NCBI GenBank assembly: GCA_027490995.1
Contig: JAIXWY010000013.1
Coordinates: 62,001 to 126,000 of the forward strand
DNA length: 64,000 nucleotides
Direction: 5' to 3'
Origin: Opitutaceae bacterium
GTDB lineage: Bacteria > Verrucomicrobiota > Verrucomicrobiia > Opitutales > Opitutaceae
A program made the position numbers and the translations under genes. The notes below the pieces were generated by a model, which had not been told where the DNA came from, made no database searches, and saw only the letters and a list, made by a program, of their open reading frames with translations. This document shows, in pieces, positions 1 to 8,265 of the stretch (position 1 is the first letter of the stretch; every line of letters begins with the position of its first letter).

Positions 1-1
1 G

Positions 2-538
2 CAACGCGGGCGAATTGTGGATCGTGGGTGGGGTGCGCGGCTCGATGGACTGCGCGTCTTTTGGTACCGGCGGGTGATCAACTTTGACCAGAGCGCGCAG
101 CTGGAACTCGTGGAAGACGTACGAGGAGGCGTGAGGGCATGGCTGGCGCAGAGCCGGGAGTGGGTGGAGGCAGTCGTGCGCGGCGTCGTGGACTGGTTCC
201 GTAGTCCGCGACTGGCGGAGCAATGGCGGCTGATCTTCCTCCTCTTTATTGCGCTTCCCCTTTCCCTGTGGGTGGGACTGCGGTGGGGTGAGCCAGCGCT
301 GTGGTGGGCAGTGGCGCGACTTCGGGGACGAGGCTCGCGTGGGCACGCGGCGGTCCGACGGGAGGCGACCCGTTGGCTCCGGCGCCTGCCGGGTGAGCGA
401 AGCGGTACCGGGGAGATTCCGCGCGTCCGTGCGGAACTGGAGGCCCTGCGTTTCGGCCGCCCCGTGGATCGCGACGCGGCGCGTCAGGTGTTTGTGCGCG
501 CGCGAAGGGCGACCCGCGGAGAGCGGGCGGGCCGTTGA
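2..538 (+). CDS. TgpA-type transglutaminase-like protein, C-terminal fragment (cut by window edge)
   Basis: The reading frame is open to the left edge, so only the last 178 residues are visible. The visible part begins with a segment rich in W, F and Y (LRVFWYRRVINFDQ), as seen after the transglutaminase core of TgpA-type membrane proteins. It is followed by one hydrophobic helix (around LIFLLFIALPLSLWVGL) and an Arg-rich cytoplasmic tail resembling the DUF4129 region. In that family the missing N-terminal part would hold several membrane helices and a Cys-His-Asp transglutaminase domain; none of it can be seen here. The gene converges on pdhC with a 36-base gap. The assignment rests on a short motif plus the helix and tail layout, so it is moderate. 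Confidence 0.55.
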   Translation, partial: QRGRIVDRGWGARLDGLRVFWYRRVINFDQSAQLELVEDVRGGVRAWLAQSREWVEAVVRGVVDWFRSPRLAEQWRLIFLLFIALPLSLWVGLRWGEPALWWAVARLRGRGSRGHAAVRREATRWLRRLPGERSGTGEIPRVRAELEALRFGRPVDRDAARQVFVRARRATRGERAGR

Positions 539-574
539 ACGGTCGGATCGTGTGACGGAACCGCGGGTGCCGCG

Positions 575-1858
575 TTACAGCAGCAGCAACGCAGGCTTCT
601 GCAGCACGTCGCGCAGCGCGGCAAGGAACGTAGCGCCAACTGCCCCGTCGACGACCCGGTGGTCGCACGACAGCGTGAGTGACATCCGCTGACCGACGAC
701 GATCTGGTCGCCCTCGACGACCGGCTTGGTCACGGTGGCGCCGACGGCGAGGATTGCGGCATTGGGCGGATTGATGATGGCGGAGAAACGATCGATGCCC
801 ATCATTCCCAGATTGCTGACGCAGAAGGTACCACCGGTGAACTGTTCCGGCTTGAGCTTCTTGTCCTTGGCCAGCCGCCCGAGTGACTTGGCCTCGCTGC
901 TGATTGCGAAAATCGACTTGGCGTGTGCATCGCGCACGACCGGGGTGATGAGCCCATCCTCGATCGCGACGGCGAAGGAGACGTGAGCGGCGCCGTGGTA
1001 GCGGATGTGCGATCCCTCCCACGAAGCATTGACGGCGGGAACGCGACGCAGCGCCTCGGCGCAGGCCTTGAGGATGAAGTCGTTGACGGAGAGCTTGACG
1101 CCCTCGGCCTCGAGGCTCGCGTTCAACTGCTGACGCAGCGTGAGGAGCGGCGCGACATCCACCTCCACCTCCAGGTAGAAGTGCGGGATCTGAGTCTTGG
1201 ACTCGAGCAGGCGCTTGGCGATCACGCCGCGCATCGTGGAGACCGCGACGGCGCGATCCTCTTGGATGGGGCCCTTGGCGAAGACGGAGCTGGTGGGCAG
1301 GCTTGCGGAGGACCGACGCGCGCTGGGATTGGCGGCAGCCGCGAGAACGTCGGCGCGGACGATCCGCCCGCTGGGGCCGGAGCCCTGAATCGAAGCGGGA
1401 GCGATCTGGTGCTCGTTGGCGAGCTTGCGGGCGAGCGGGGTGATCCGGATGCGTTCAGAACTGCTGGTGGCTGCGGCGGCGGCTGGGGCCGGAGTCGGAG
1501 CCGCGGCGGCCGGAGCAGGAGCGGGGGCGGCCGGGGTGGGAGCGGGGGCCGGTGCGACCTTGGCGGTGGGCGCGGGTTGGCTGGCAGCGGCGGCGGTGGC
1601 GGTCGTGGCGACCGTCTCGCCCGGCTTGCCGACGGCGCAGAGCGGGGCGCCGATCGCGACCTGAGAGCCGGCCGGAGAAAAGATCTTGAGCAGCGTGCCA
1701 TCGAAGAAGCACTCGAGCTCCATCGTCGCCTTGTCCGTCTCGACCTCGGCGAGCATGGTGCCCGACTTCACGACGTCGCCTTCCTTCTTTAGCCATTTGA
1801 CCAGCGTACCCACCGTCATGGTGTCGCTGAGTTTGGGCATCTCGATGATTTGGGCCAT
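575..1858 (-). CDS. pdhC: Pyruvate dehydrogenase E2, dihydrolipoamide acetyltransferase
   Basis: This is the acyltransferase core of the pyruvate dehydrogenase complex; it moves the acetyl group from lipoamide to CoA in the cytoplasm. The 427 residues show one lipoyl domain (about 1-80) with the lipoylated lysine at K43 in ETDKAT. An Ala/Pro-rich flexible linker spans about 88-135, and a peripheral-subunit-binding domain about 137-176 (ITPLARKLA, GSGPSGRI). The CoA-dependent acyltransferase domain carries the catalytic DHRVVDG with H400 and D404. It is the last gene of a minus-strand operon after E1alpha and E1beta, 52 bases downstream of the latter. No E3 (lipoamide dehydrogenase) gene is present in the window. 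The single lipoyl domain and long Ala/Pro linker are normal for the family. Confidence 0.96.
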   Translation of the reverse strand: MAQIIEMPKLSDTMTVGTLVKWLKKEGDVVKSGTMLAEVETDKATMELECFFDGTLLKIFSPAGSQVAIGAPLCAVGKPGETVATTATAAAASQPAPTAKVAPAPAPTPAAPAPAPAAAAPTPAPAAAAATSSSERIRITPLARKLANEHQIAPASIQGSGPSGRIVRADVLAAAANPSARRSSASLPTSSVFAKGPIQEDRAVAVSTMRGVIAKRLLESKTQIPHFYLEVEVDVAPLLTLRQQLNASLEAEGVKLSVNDFILKACAEALRRVPAVNASWEGSHIRYHGAAHVSFAVAIEDGLITPVVRDAHAKSIFAISSEAKSLGRLAKDKKLKPEQFTGGTFCVSNLGMMGIDRFSAIINPPNAAILAVGATVTKPVVEGDQIVVGQRMSLTLSCDHRVVDGAVGATFLAALRDVLQKPALLLL

Positions 1859-1910
1859 GGCGGGAGGGGAGTGCGGTTCGGCGGAGAAAGACTAGGCTGC
1901 GTGAATGCGA

Positions 1911-2888
1911 TCAGGCGAGCACCTTGAGGGCTTCCAGGAAGATCCGGTTGGGATTTGGCAGCTGCTCGACTTCGACGGGCGGACTATAGATGGCCGGGGC
2001 ATCGACGGTGGTGACCCGGTGAATCGGGGCATCGAGTTCGTCGAAGGCCTCGCGCTGGATCGTGAAGGCGAGCTGGGCGCCGACGCTGGCGAACGGCTTC
2101 TGCTCCTCGACGATCAGGACGCGGTGGGTGCGAGCGACTGAGGCGAGAACCGTATCGACATCGAGCGGGCGGATGGACCGCAGGTCGACGACCTCGACGG
2201 AAATCTTGTGCTCGGCGGCAAGGCGTTCCGCTGCGGCGAGGGAGTGGAGCACGGAGCGCCCGTAGGTGATGATGCTGAGATCGGTGCCCGGGCGCTTGAT
2301 ATCAGCCACGCCGAGCGGGATCGTGTATTCTCCCTCGGGGACCTCGCCCTTCTCGCCGTAGAGGACCGTGTTCTCCAGGAAAAACACGGGATCGTTGTCG
2401 CGGATGGCGGACTTGAGCAGACCCTTCGCGTCGTAGGCGGTGGCGGGAACGACGACCTTCACGCCAGGGTGATTAGCGAGGACGTTTTCGGGCGTGTGGG
2501 AGTGGGTGGCGCCGACGTTGGTGCCGCCGTTGGCCGGGCCGCGGATGACGATCGGGCAGTTGATCTGGCCGCCGGACATGTAGCGCACGTTGGCGGCGTT
2601 GTTCAGGATCTGATCGAACGCGACCGAGTAGAAGGACCAGAACATCAGTTCCATGACCGGTCGGACGCCGAGCATGGAAGCGCCGATGCCAGCGCCGATG
2701 AAACCGGCTTCGCTGATCGGTGTGTCGACGATCCGTTTCGGACCGTATTTGGCGAGGAGACCCTCGGTGACCTTGTAGGCGCCGTTGAACTGGGCGACCT
2801 CCTCGCCCATGATGACGACGTTCGGGTCGCGATCGAGCTCCTCGGAGAGCGCGTGACGGATGGCTTCGCGGTAAGTGATCAGAGGCAC
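1911..2888 (-). CDS. pdhB: Pyruvate dehydrogenase E1 component, beta subunit
   Basis: Beta subunit of the thiamine-diphosphate-dependent E1 heterotetramer, which decarboxylates pyruvate and acetylates the E2 lipoyl group. I start it at a GTG giving VPLITYREAIRHAL, the usual beginning of the family, for 325 residues. A longer frame reaches 3059, but it would overlap the end of pdhA by 125 bases with unconserved, Arg/Ser-rich sequence. Visible motifs are GEE (28-30) at the cofactor-activating position, DTPISEAGFIGAGIGA (about 55-70) and the C-terminal transketolase-like domain (VEVVDLRSIRPLD). It sits 46 bases downstream of pdhA and ends 52 bases before pdhC, consistent with co-transcription. 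Confidence 0.95.
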   Translation of the reverse strand: MPLITYREAIRHALSEELDRDPNVVIMGEEVAQFNGAYKVTEGLLAKYGPKRIVDTPISEAGFIGAGIGASMLGVRPVMELMFWSFYSVAFDQILNNAANVRYMSGGQINCPIVIRGPANGGTNVGATHSHTPENVLANHPGVKVVVPATAYDAKGLLKSAIRDNDPVFFLENTVLYGEKGEVPEGEYTIPLGVADIKRPGTDLSIITYGRSVLHSLAAAERLAAEHKISVEVVDLRSIRPLDVDTVLASVARTHRVLIVEEQKPFASVGAQLAFTIQREAFDELDAPIHRVTTVDAPAIYSPPVEVEQLPNPNRIFLEALKVLA

Positions 2889-2934
2889 GGCGGAAAGGGG
2901 ACGAAGGTTGGAGCGGGCGGCGTGATCGGACGCA

Positions 2935-4035
2935 TCACGTGAAGAAGAGCCGTCCACCCGAAGTGCGTTGGCTCGGGTTATCCGTCTCCCAATAGACATC
3001 TTTCTGGATGTCATCGGGCGTCGGGAACGGGCTGGCCTCGGCGAAATCGGCGGCGACATCGGCCTCGGCGCGGGCCTCGGTGTCGATTTGCTCGGCTGCG
3101 GCGTCGTCGAAGATCTTATCGGCGATGAGGGAGGTCCGGTAGACGTTGATGGGATCCTTGGTGCGCTGGTACTCCTCGATCTCGGACTTGTCGCGGTAGG
3201 TTCGGTCTGGATCAGCGACGGAGTGGCCGCGGTAGCGGTAGGTCTTGATTTCGACCACGGCGGGCTTCGATTCCTCGCGGGCGCGCCGGAGAAACTCGTC
3301 CATTACGGAGCGCACCTCATAGACATCGTGTCCGTTGCAGACGCCCCAAGCCATGTGGTAGCCCTCGGCGCGGCGTGCGAGATCGCCGGCGGATGACCGG
3401 GCTTGGCTCGTGCCCATCGAGTAACCATTGTTTTCGATCACGAAGATGACCGGGAGATCCCACAGGGCGGCGAGGTTGTAGGCCTCATGGACCGCGCCCT
3501 GATTGACGGCACCGTCGCCCATGAACGCCATCGCGGCACCCTTCAGGCCTTTGTACTTCAGGGCGTAGGCGAGTCCGGTGCCGAGCGGGATCTGGCCGCC
3601 CACGATCCCGTGACCGCCCCAGAAATTGCGCGACGGGTCAAAGTAGTGCATCGAGCCACCCTTGCCCTTGGAGCACCCGGTGACCTTGCCATAGAGCTCG
3701 GCCATCAGGGGCTTGGTGTCCATCCCGACCGCGATGGCGTGGCCGTGGTCGCGGTAGGCGGTGATCACATGATCATTCGCGCCCATGAGCGAGCAGCAGC
3801 CGACGGCCACGGCTTCCTGGCCGATGTAAAGGTGCAGGAACCCGCCGATTTTCTTGGCCTGATAAGAGCGCAGGCTGCGCTCCTCGAAACGGCGGATCCG
3901 GACCATGGTCCGGTAGAGCTCAATTTTCTCCGCGGGGGTCAGCCGGGCGTTGATCGGGGCCTTGCGAGGGTCGCCGGGACCTTTCGTTCCCTCCTGGGTC
4001 TTGGTGGCGGAGTTGGCAGTCGATTTAGTGCTCAC
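2935..4035 (-). CDS. pdhA: Pyruvate dehydrogenase E1 component, alpha subunit
   Basis: Alpha subunit of E1; binds thiamine diphosphate and Mg2+ and partners the neighbouring beta subunit. The 366-residue protein carries the ThDP signature running from GDG (173-175) to NN (202-203). It also has YRDHGH (94-99) and the ordered phosphorylation-loop-like region YRGHSVADPDRTYR. The start is GTG at 4035. The first 30 residues are a Lys/Thr/Gly-rich extension before the conserved LTPAEKIELYRTMVRIRRFEE. It is first in the pdhA-pdhB-pdhC order on the minus strand; the Nudix gene lies 54 bases upstream on the same strand. No clear Shine-Dalgarno sequence precedes the GTG. Confidence 0.95.
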   Translation of the reverse strand: MSTKSTANSATKTQEGTKGPGDPRKAPINARLTPAEKIELYRTMVRIRRFEERSLRSYQAKKIGGFLHLYIGQEAVAVGCCSLMGANDHVITAYRDHGHAIAVGMDTKPLMAELYGKVTGCSKGKGGSMHYFDPSRNFWGGHGIVGGQIPLGTGLAYALKYKGLKGAAMAFMGDGAVNQGAVHEAYNLAALWDLPVIFVIENNGYSMGTSQARSSAGDLARRAEGYHMAWGVCNGHDVYEVRSVMDEFLRRAREESKPAVVEIKTYRYRGHSVADPDRTYRDKSEIEEYQRTKDPINVYRTSLIADKIFDDAAAEQIDTEARAEADVAADFAEASPFPTPDDIQKDVYWETDNPSQRTSGGRLFFT

Positions 4036-4089
4036 AGGAAACGCGGTTGCAGGAATGAATGAGTCAGTCTTCGCCGGATGCGGGCGAAA

Positions 4090-4635
4090 TCAAGAGTTAC
4101 TTGGCGGCTGGGCACCGCCGGAAGGCGCGGCGAGTGATTCTTCGATCGTGCAAACAATCGGACCGGTCGGATCGCACTCGGCCCGCAGCGCGACGAAGCC
4201 ATTGCGGTGCTCATCATAAAGAGGCCAAAGGATCCTCCGATCAGTCTCGGGGATCGCCAGCCCGTCGATCGCCGGTCGAGAAAAGAAGGCAAATCGCCCC
4301 TCGGCAATCTCGGGCGGCACCTCCTCGTGAGGACGGCGCGAGCGAAACAGGAACAGTAACCAGTGCGACTGACCCTCGTATGCTCTTTCTGCGATCATTG
4401 CAAAGAGATGAAGATCTGAAACTTCCAACTCTAAGCCGGCTTCTTCGCGCGCTTCGCGAACCGCGCACTCGAACGGAGACTCTCCGATCGACGTCTCGAG
4501 TTTGCCCCCCAGCGGGCTCCACGAGCCACGGTTGGGAGCCTTGTTTCTCAGCAGCAGAAGTTGTTCACCTCTGGAGTTTTCAACAAACACCAGCACGGCG
4601 ATCTTGTAGCCAAGGGAAGGGACTACGGCACTCAT
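4090..4635 (-). CDS. Nudix hydrolase
   Basis: A 181-residue cytoplasmic protein of the Nudix superfamily, which hydrolyses nucleoside diphosphates linked to another group; the substrate cannot be read from the sequence. The Nudix box is present as GGKLETSIGESP (43-54) followed by REAREEAG (60-67), with the metal-binding Glu residues intact. Compared with the canonical G-x5-E spacing there are two extra residues before the first box Glu. I start at the ATG giving MSAVVPSLGYKIAVLVF; an in-frame start 66 bases upstream is possible but its sequence is not Nudix-like. The gene diverges from the pilus-like operon across an AT-rich promoter region and runs towards pdhA. Confidence 0.85.
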   Translation of the reverse strand: MSAVVPSLGYKIAVLVFVENSRGEQLLLLRNKAPNRGSWSPLGGKLETSIGESPFECAVREAREEAGLELEVSDLHLFAMIAERAYEGQSHWLLFLFRSRRPHEEVPPEIAEGRFAFFSRPAIDGLAIPETDRRILWPLYDEHRNGFVALRAECDPTGPIVCTIEESLAAPSGGAQPPSNS

Positions 4636-4702
4636 CGTGTTCGGGACATCGTGTAGGCAGAATACGTGCGAGGTCACGCTTGGAGTGGACGGGTAAAGCA
4701 CT

Positions 4703-4754
4703 AAAGCATATAATTAACATTGACAATCGCAAGCAATAGAAAATATATGGCGAT
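4703..4754. promoter_or_regulatory. AT-rich divergent promoter region; strong sigma-70-like promoter for the pilus-like operon
   Basis: In an otherwise GC-rich window this stretch is strikingly AT-rich. On the plus strand a perfect -35 TTGACA lies at 4720-4725 and a -10-like TATATG at 4744-4749 (18-base spacer), which would start transcription near 4755. On the minus strand TTGCGA and TATGCT, 16 bases apart, could serve the Nudix gene. The predicted plus-strand start coincides with the first ATG of the longest downstream frame, which argues that translation starts further in. Confidence 0.6.
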
Positions 4755-6464
4755 ATGATGCTGCGATTGCTGTCGATGAGTGCCGTGGGCGGTGGCGAGT
4801 GGGTGGAGATGAGTAAGGAGCGAGGTCGCGGGTGGCGGGCCCGCTGGAAGGGAGCGGTTGAGGGGGTGGGAATTGTGGAAGCGATTCCGGCAAACGCCTC
4901 CGAGAGCATGGCGGGGGGCGTGGCTCTGCCGACCGACGAACGCGCTGGAGGACTCCGGTCGTCGGGCGCGGGTGCCTCCCGGAGCATGGCGAGAGGCACT
5001 GGCTGGACGACACATTCGGGGGCTGGCTGGGCGGTGTTGCGGCCCTCTGAGGTTGTTCGGCGAGAGTTTTGGTTGGAGGAAACGGCCCTGCAGGCGGACC
5101 CCGGGGTCATGCGGTTTGAGGCGTTGCAGCATCTCGGCTCGGCGGCGTCCGACGTCTCGTGGACGGTGCGTGCCGGGGTGCCCCAGGGTGGGCGCGTGCG
5201 GGTTGAGTTGCGCAGTGTGGCCCTGCGGCAGGCGGAGCGCGCGTGCGCGCGACTGGAGGCGGCGGGGGTCGCGCCGGAGCGGATCTTGGATCCTGCGGAT
5301 GTGCTGGAGGTGGCGTGGCGGCAGTCGTTGGAGTCGACGATGACTGAACCCAGCTTGATCTTGTTTCTCGGTGACCGGGAGAGCGTGTTGATCTGGCTGG
5401 ATGGCACGGCGCGCCGTGTGCGAAACCTCGCCTTGGGCGTCCGCAGCGTCGTCGAAGAGGTGTCCGCCCGAATCGGCGGCGCCGACACGGTCAGTGGCCC
5501 GGGAACGAATCCGGCGGATCGCCTGCGGGTGGCGCGGGATGAGGAGGTGGCCGCGACACTGGCGGCGCGTACCCACCTCGAGGTATCGCGCTTCTTTTCG
5601 ACCGCGGTTGACCAGACAACCGATCGTCCCGGCCGGCCGGGATGCGTCTGGGTCTGTGGCGAGGCGACGAAGGCTCCGGACTTCGCGGCGGCGTTGGCGG
5701 CGCGGTTGGGGTTGCCGGTCCGTGCGTGGGAGGCGTCGTTGGGCGATGCAGAGTGGTTAACCGAGCCGCCTCTCGTGCGACGACCGGAGTGGACGTTACT
5801 CGTGTGCGGGGTGCTCCGATTGTGGCAGCGGAGACGCGAAGACGAAGCGGTGGACGCGTGTTTCCTGCCACCGGTGCGGAGGGGACGCTTGGCGCGGCGG
5901 TTCGCTCACGCGACGCTCATGGGTGCAGCTGCCCTCGTCACCCTCGCGGCGATACCGCCGGCCTGGCACTACCACCGGCTCGCCCATGAAATGGCGGATC
6001 GGGTGCGCCGGCTGGACGAGGAGGTCCAGCGGCTGCAGCGCATTGACGTGGAGAACCGAGCGGCGCTCCATCGGTTGAGCGCGGAGCGATCACGGGTGGA
6101 GGCCTTGCATGGACTGGCGTCGGCTCGATTGCGCTGGCCTCGTTTCCTCGGTGGGCTCGAGCAGTGTCTGGAGGACGTGCAGGATGCGTGGCTCGACGGG
6201 CTGCACCCTGCGGGCGATGCCACGACCCGCGGTTCAGGGGCGCTGCATGTGCGCGTGACCGGGTGTTTGCTCGCGTCCGAGACGGGACCGCACTCGGGGG
6301 CGTTGAACGAACTGGAGGCGGAACCTCGGGTGCAGGCATTGCTCGCGCAGGTTGCCCGGCTGCCCTCGATTGAGCGGATCGAGCGCGAGCGTTTCGCGCG
6401 TACGGAGCCGGGAATGCTGCGCTTCGATCTTGAGCTGGCCCTGTCGGAGGAGGCTTTGCGGTGA
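4755..6464 (+). CDS. PilM/GspL-like pilus assembly protein (PilM-PilN fusion), eroded N-terminus
   Basis: Up to 569 residues. Residues about 95-360 resemble the later part of the actin-like PilM fold (LRSVALRQAERACARLEAAG, then LILFLGDRESVLIWLDG). A membrane helix follows at about 386-406 (TLMGAAALVTLAAIPPAW), then a coiled coil (about 407-460) and a PilN-like periplasmic domain. This is the layout of GspL or of a PilM-PilN fusion. The first 85-95 residues are Gly/Ala/Arg-rich and lack the usual PilM opening strands with a DIG-type phosphate loop. This stretch contains two REP-like palindromes, so the true start is uncertain. A GTG at 4875 after GAGGGGGTGGG, or the ATG at 4985, are alternatives. 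It overlaps the next gene by 4 bases. The Akkermansia counterpart by order would be Amuc_1101. Confidence 0.7.
   Translation: MMLRLLSMSAVGGGEWVEMSKERGRGWRARWKGAVEGVGIVEAIPANASESMAGGVALPTDERAGGLRSSGAGASRSMARGTGWTTHSGAGWAVLRPSEVVRREFWLEETALQADPGVMRFEALQHLGSAASDVSWTVRAGVPQGGRVRVELRSVALRQAERACARLEAAGVAPERILDPADVLEVAWRQSLESTMTEPSLILFLGDRESVLIWLDGTARRVRNLALGVRSVVEEVSARIGGADTVSGPGTNPADRLRVARDEEVAATLAARTHLEVSRFFSTAVDQTTDRPGRPGCVWVCGEATKAPDFAAALAARLGLPVRAWEASLGDAEWLTEPPLVRRPEWTLLVCGVLRLWQRRREDEAVDACFLPPVRRGRLARRFAHATLMGAAALVTLAAIPPAWHYHRLAHEMADRVRRLDEEVQRLQRIDVENRAALHRLSAERSRVEALHGLASARLRWPRFLGGLEQCLEDVQDAWLDGLHPAGDATTRGSGALHVRVTGCLLASETGPHSGALNELEAEPRVQALLAQVARLPSIERIERERFARTEPGMLRFDLELALSEEALR
4895..4998. 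repeat. Pair of 26-base REP-like palindromes inside the 5' part of the PilM-like gene
   Basis: Copy 1 spans 4895-4920 and copy 2 spans 4973-4998, in the same orientation and 20 of 26 bases identical, sharing the core GAGCATGGCG. The arms are CGCCTC/GGGGCG in copy 1 and TGCCTC/GAGGCA in copy 2. All six arm positions can pair in both copies, and the outermost pair changes from C-G to T-A, a compensatory change. Between them is another inverted repeat, CCGACGA (4933-4939) with TCGTCGG (4959-4965). This arrangement of paired small palindromes is typical of REP/BIME-type elements. Confidence 0.5.
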
Positions 6465-7369
6465 CGCTGCGGCATCTGGTGAGGGAGGTGGTGGGGGGGC
6501 GCCGTGCGGCCGGGCTCGCTGGAATCGTGATGGTATTTGCGGGCCTGTTCTGGACGACGATCCGTGAGGTCGCCGACGTGCAGCGGCAAACGGGGCGGAT
6601 CGCGGACCTCGAGCGTCGGCGGAGTGGCCTTCTGGCGGGAGATCCTGCGGCGAGCGAAGAAACCACGCTTCGGTTGCGAGCGGTGCTCGGAGAAACAGAG
6701 CGCGTGGCGAATGCCTTGGAAGCGGGGCTCTTCGGAACTGTCCCACCGCGGTTGTTCGGAGCGGGTGACGAGTCCGTGAGGGAGCGGGCGGATGCATTCT
6801 TTGATCTTGCTTGGTACACAGAGGAAATGCGGGCCACGGCGGCTGCGGCGAACGTGGAGCTCGTGCCGCGAGAGGCCTTTGGGTTTGCCGTGCACGCCGA
6901 GGGTGCGCCGCGGAGCGAGGACGTGGCGCGCGTGCACCGTCAGCGGGAGCGCATTGAACGTTTGCTGCGATTGCTCTTTGCCGCTGGCCCGGCGCGGCTC
7001 GAATGGGTGCGGCGCGAGCGGCCGTTAATCGATCGCGCGGGCATCTCAGGCCGGGCGGACGAGTCGGGTGCGGAGCGCGACTACTTTGAGCCAGAGCCGC
7101 ACTTGCTGCTGCGACAGCGCGGAGCGCTCGAAACCATGGCGTTTCAGCTGTGCTTCGTGGCGACGGGAGCCGAGGTGTTGCGAACCCTGATCAATGGTTT
7201 GCTCGCGGATGAGACGGCGTGGGTGGTGAGATGGGTCGAGGTAAAGCCGATTGGGAATCCGGCCTCCGCAGAGCGCCACAGTCTGGCGGCCCAGCCACTG
7301 CGTTTTTCGCTGCTGATCGAGAGCCTAGAAGGACGCCTGCGTTCCGACTCCACGGAGGGACGCTCGTGA
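6461..7369 (+). CDS. PilO/GspM-like pilus-assembly protein (Amuc_1100-like position)
   Basis: A 302-residue bitopic membrane protein. It has a short basic N-terminus, one membrane helix at about residues 16-34 (AAGLAGIVMVFAGLFWTTI), a coiled-coil-like stretch (VADVQRQTGRIADLERRRSGLL) and a mixed periplasmic domain. This is the plan of PilO, PilN and GspM, the alignment-complex proteins that link the cytoplasmic PilM or GspL protein to the secretin. It starts with GTG overlapping the upstream stop as GTGA. By order and architecture it takes the place of Amuc_1100 in the Akkermansia cluster, although sequence similarity cannot be tested here. The family match is structural inference rather than motif-based. 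Confidence 0.6.
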   Translation: MTLRHLVREVVGGRRAAGLAGIVMVFAGLFWTTIREVADVQRQTGRIADLERRRSGLLAGDPAASEETTLRLRAVLGETERVANALEAGLFGTVPPRLFGAGDESVRERADAFFDLAWYTEEMRATAAAANVELVPREAFGFAVHAEGAPRSEDVARVHRQRERIERLLRLLFAAGPARLEWVRRERPLIDRAGISGRADESGAERDYFEPEPHLLLRQRGALETMAFQLCFVATGAEVLRTLINGLLADETAWVVRWVEVKPIGNPASAERHSLAAQPLRFSLLIESLEGRLRSDSTEGRS

Positions 7370-8265
7370 AACGTGCGATAAGTCGGCGGAGTCGGCTCGT
7401 GCGTGCGATCGGATGGAGCGTGGCGGCGTCGACGGCAGTCGGCAGCACGGTGCACTACGTTTTCCGCGCGGAGGCGACAGAGGGGTGGCGCGACGTGTCG
7501 GCGGCCGTTCGGGAATACTCGAACGAAGGTGCCGCCGTGCAGCCGATCGCTGAAGTGACGTGGAACTGGCCGCAACGCTCCGGAGAACCCGCCGCGGGTG
7601 AGAGGTCGCGCGACCTGTTCACGCCCCCGGAAGGGTGGCGCGATACCTCGACGGGACGCTGGCGTCGCGGCCGGGCCCCGATCGCCAGCGACGCTGTCGC
7701 TCCAGCGGTCAATGGATCGATCGGCGAGGCGGCAAGTGTGCAGGTGGTTCGCATCGTGCGCCGTAGCTTTCCGTGGCAGTTGGTGGGCTTTGCCGAATCG
7801 GCCGGCTATCTTGTGGGCCTCTTTCAGGAGGCGTCATCCGGGGCGATGGTCTGGCGTCGGAGCGGGACGATGCTCGGCGAAACGGCGTTTCGCATCGAGT
7901 CGATCCGCGTGGTGCTCGTCCCGGGGATCGCGCAGCAGGCGGGTGAGGCGCCGGAGCGGGTGGCTCAAGCGGTGATCGTGGACTCCGTGGCGGGCCAGAG
8001 CCATGACCTTTGCACGGCGGAACGCCTCGGGGTGGGGCCACCGCGTGCCGAGCTCCATCTGACTTCAACGGGGCGGGTCCATTTGCTCGCGGCGGGTGAG
8101 ACCCTCTCGGACGGAGGAGCGACGGTTCTCGTGACGGAGATTGATCCGAGGCGACGTCGCGTCGTGGTGCGCTGCCTGCAAACGCAGACCGCAGTGACGG
8201 CGGATGGGGTGTCGTTGTCCTGGCAGCGGGACGAGGCGGACGAAACGGAAAGGACCGGGCAATGA
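7366..8265 (+). CDS. PilP/GspC-like inner-membrane pilus protein (Amuc_1099-like position)
   Basis: I use the GTG at 7366, which overlaps the previous stop (GTGA) and follows GGAGGG at 7354-7359 with ideal spacing, giving 299 residues. The longer in-frame extension to 7219 would bury the frame inside the upstream gene. A basic N-terminus and one weak hydrophobic helix (residues about 12-28) anchor a periplasmic region that is disordered in the middle. Towards the C-terminus (LHLTSTGRVHLLAAGETLSDGG, then VLVTEIDPRRRRVVV) there is a small beta domain of the kind found in PilP and GspC homology regions, which dock to the secretin N0 domain. The gene overlaps the secretin gene by 4 bases (ATGA). 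Confidence 0.55.
   Translation: MKRAISRRSRLVRAIGWSVAASTAVGSTVHYVFRAEATEGWRDVSAAVREYSNEGAAVQPIAEVTWNWPQRSGEPAAGERSRDLFTPPEGWRDTSTGRWRRGRAPIASDAVAPAVNGSIGEAASVQVVRIVRRSFPWQLVGFAESAGYLVGLFQEASSGAMVWRRSGTMLGETAFRIESIRVVLVPGIAQQAGEAPERVAQAVIVDSVAGQSHDLCTAERLGVGPPRAELHLTSTGRVHLLAAGETLSDGGATVLVTEIDPRRRRVVVRCLQTQTAVTADGVSLSWQRDEADETERTGQ

Noticed and set aside
2889-3059. An N-terminal extension of pdhB into pdhA
   Set aside because: It overlaps pdhA, is Arg/Ser-rich and unlike the family; the GTG start gives the standard N-terminus.
4755-4757. Translation of the PilM-like gene from the first ATG
   Set aside because: It would coincide with the predicted transcription start and precede low-complexity sequence; kept only as the outer bound of the feature.
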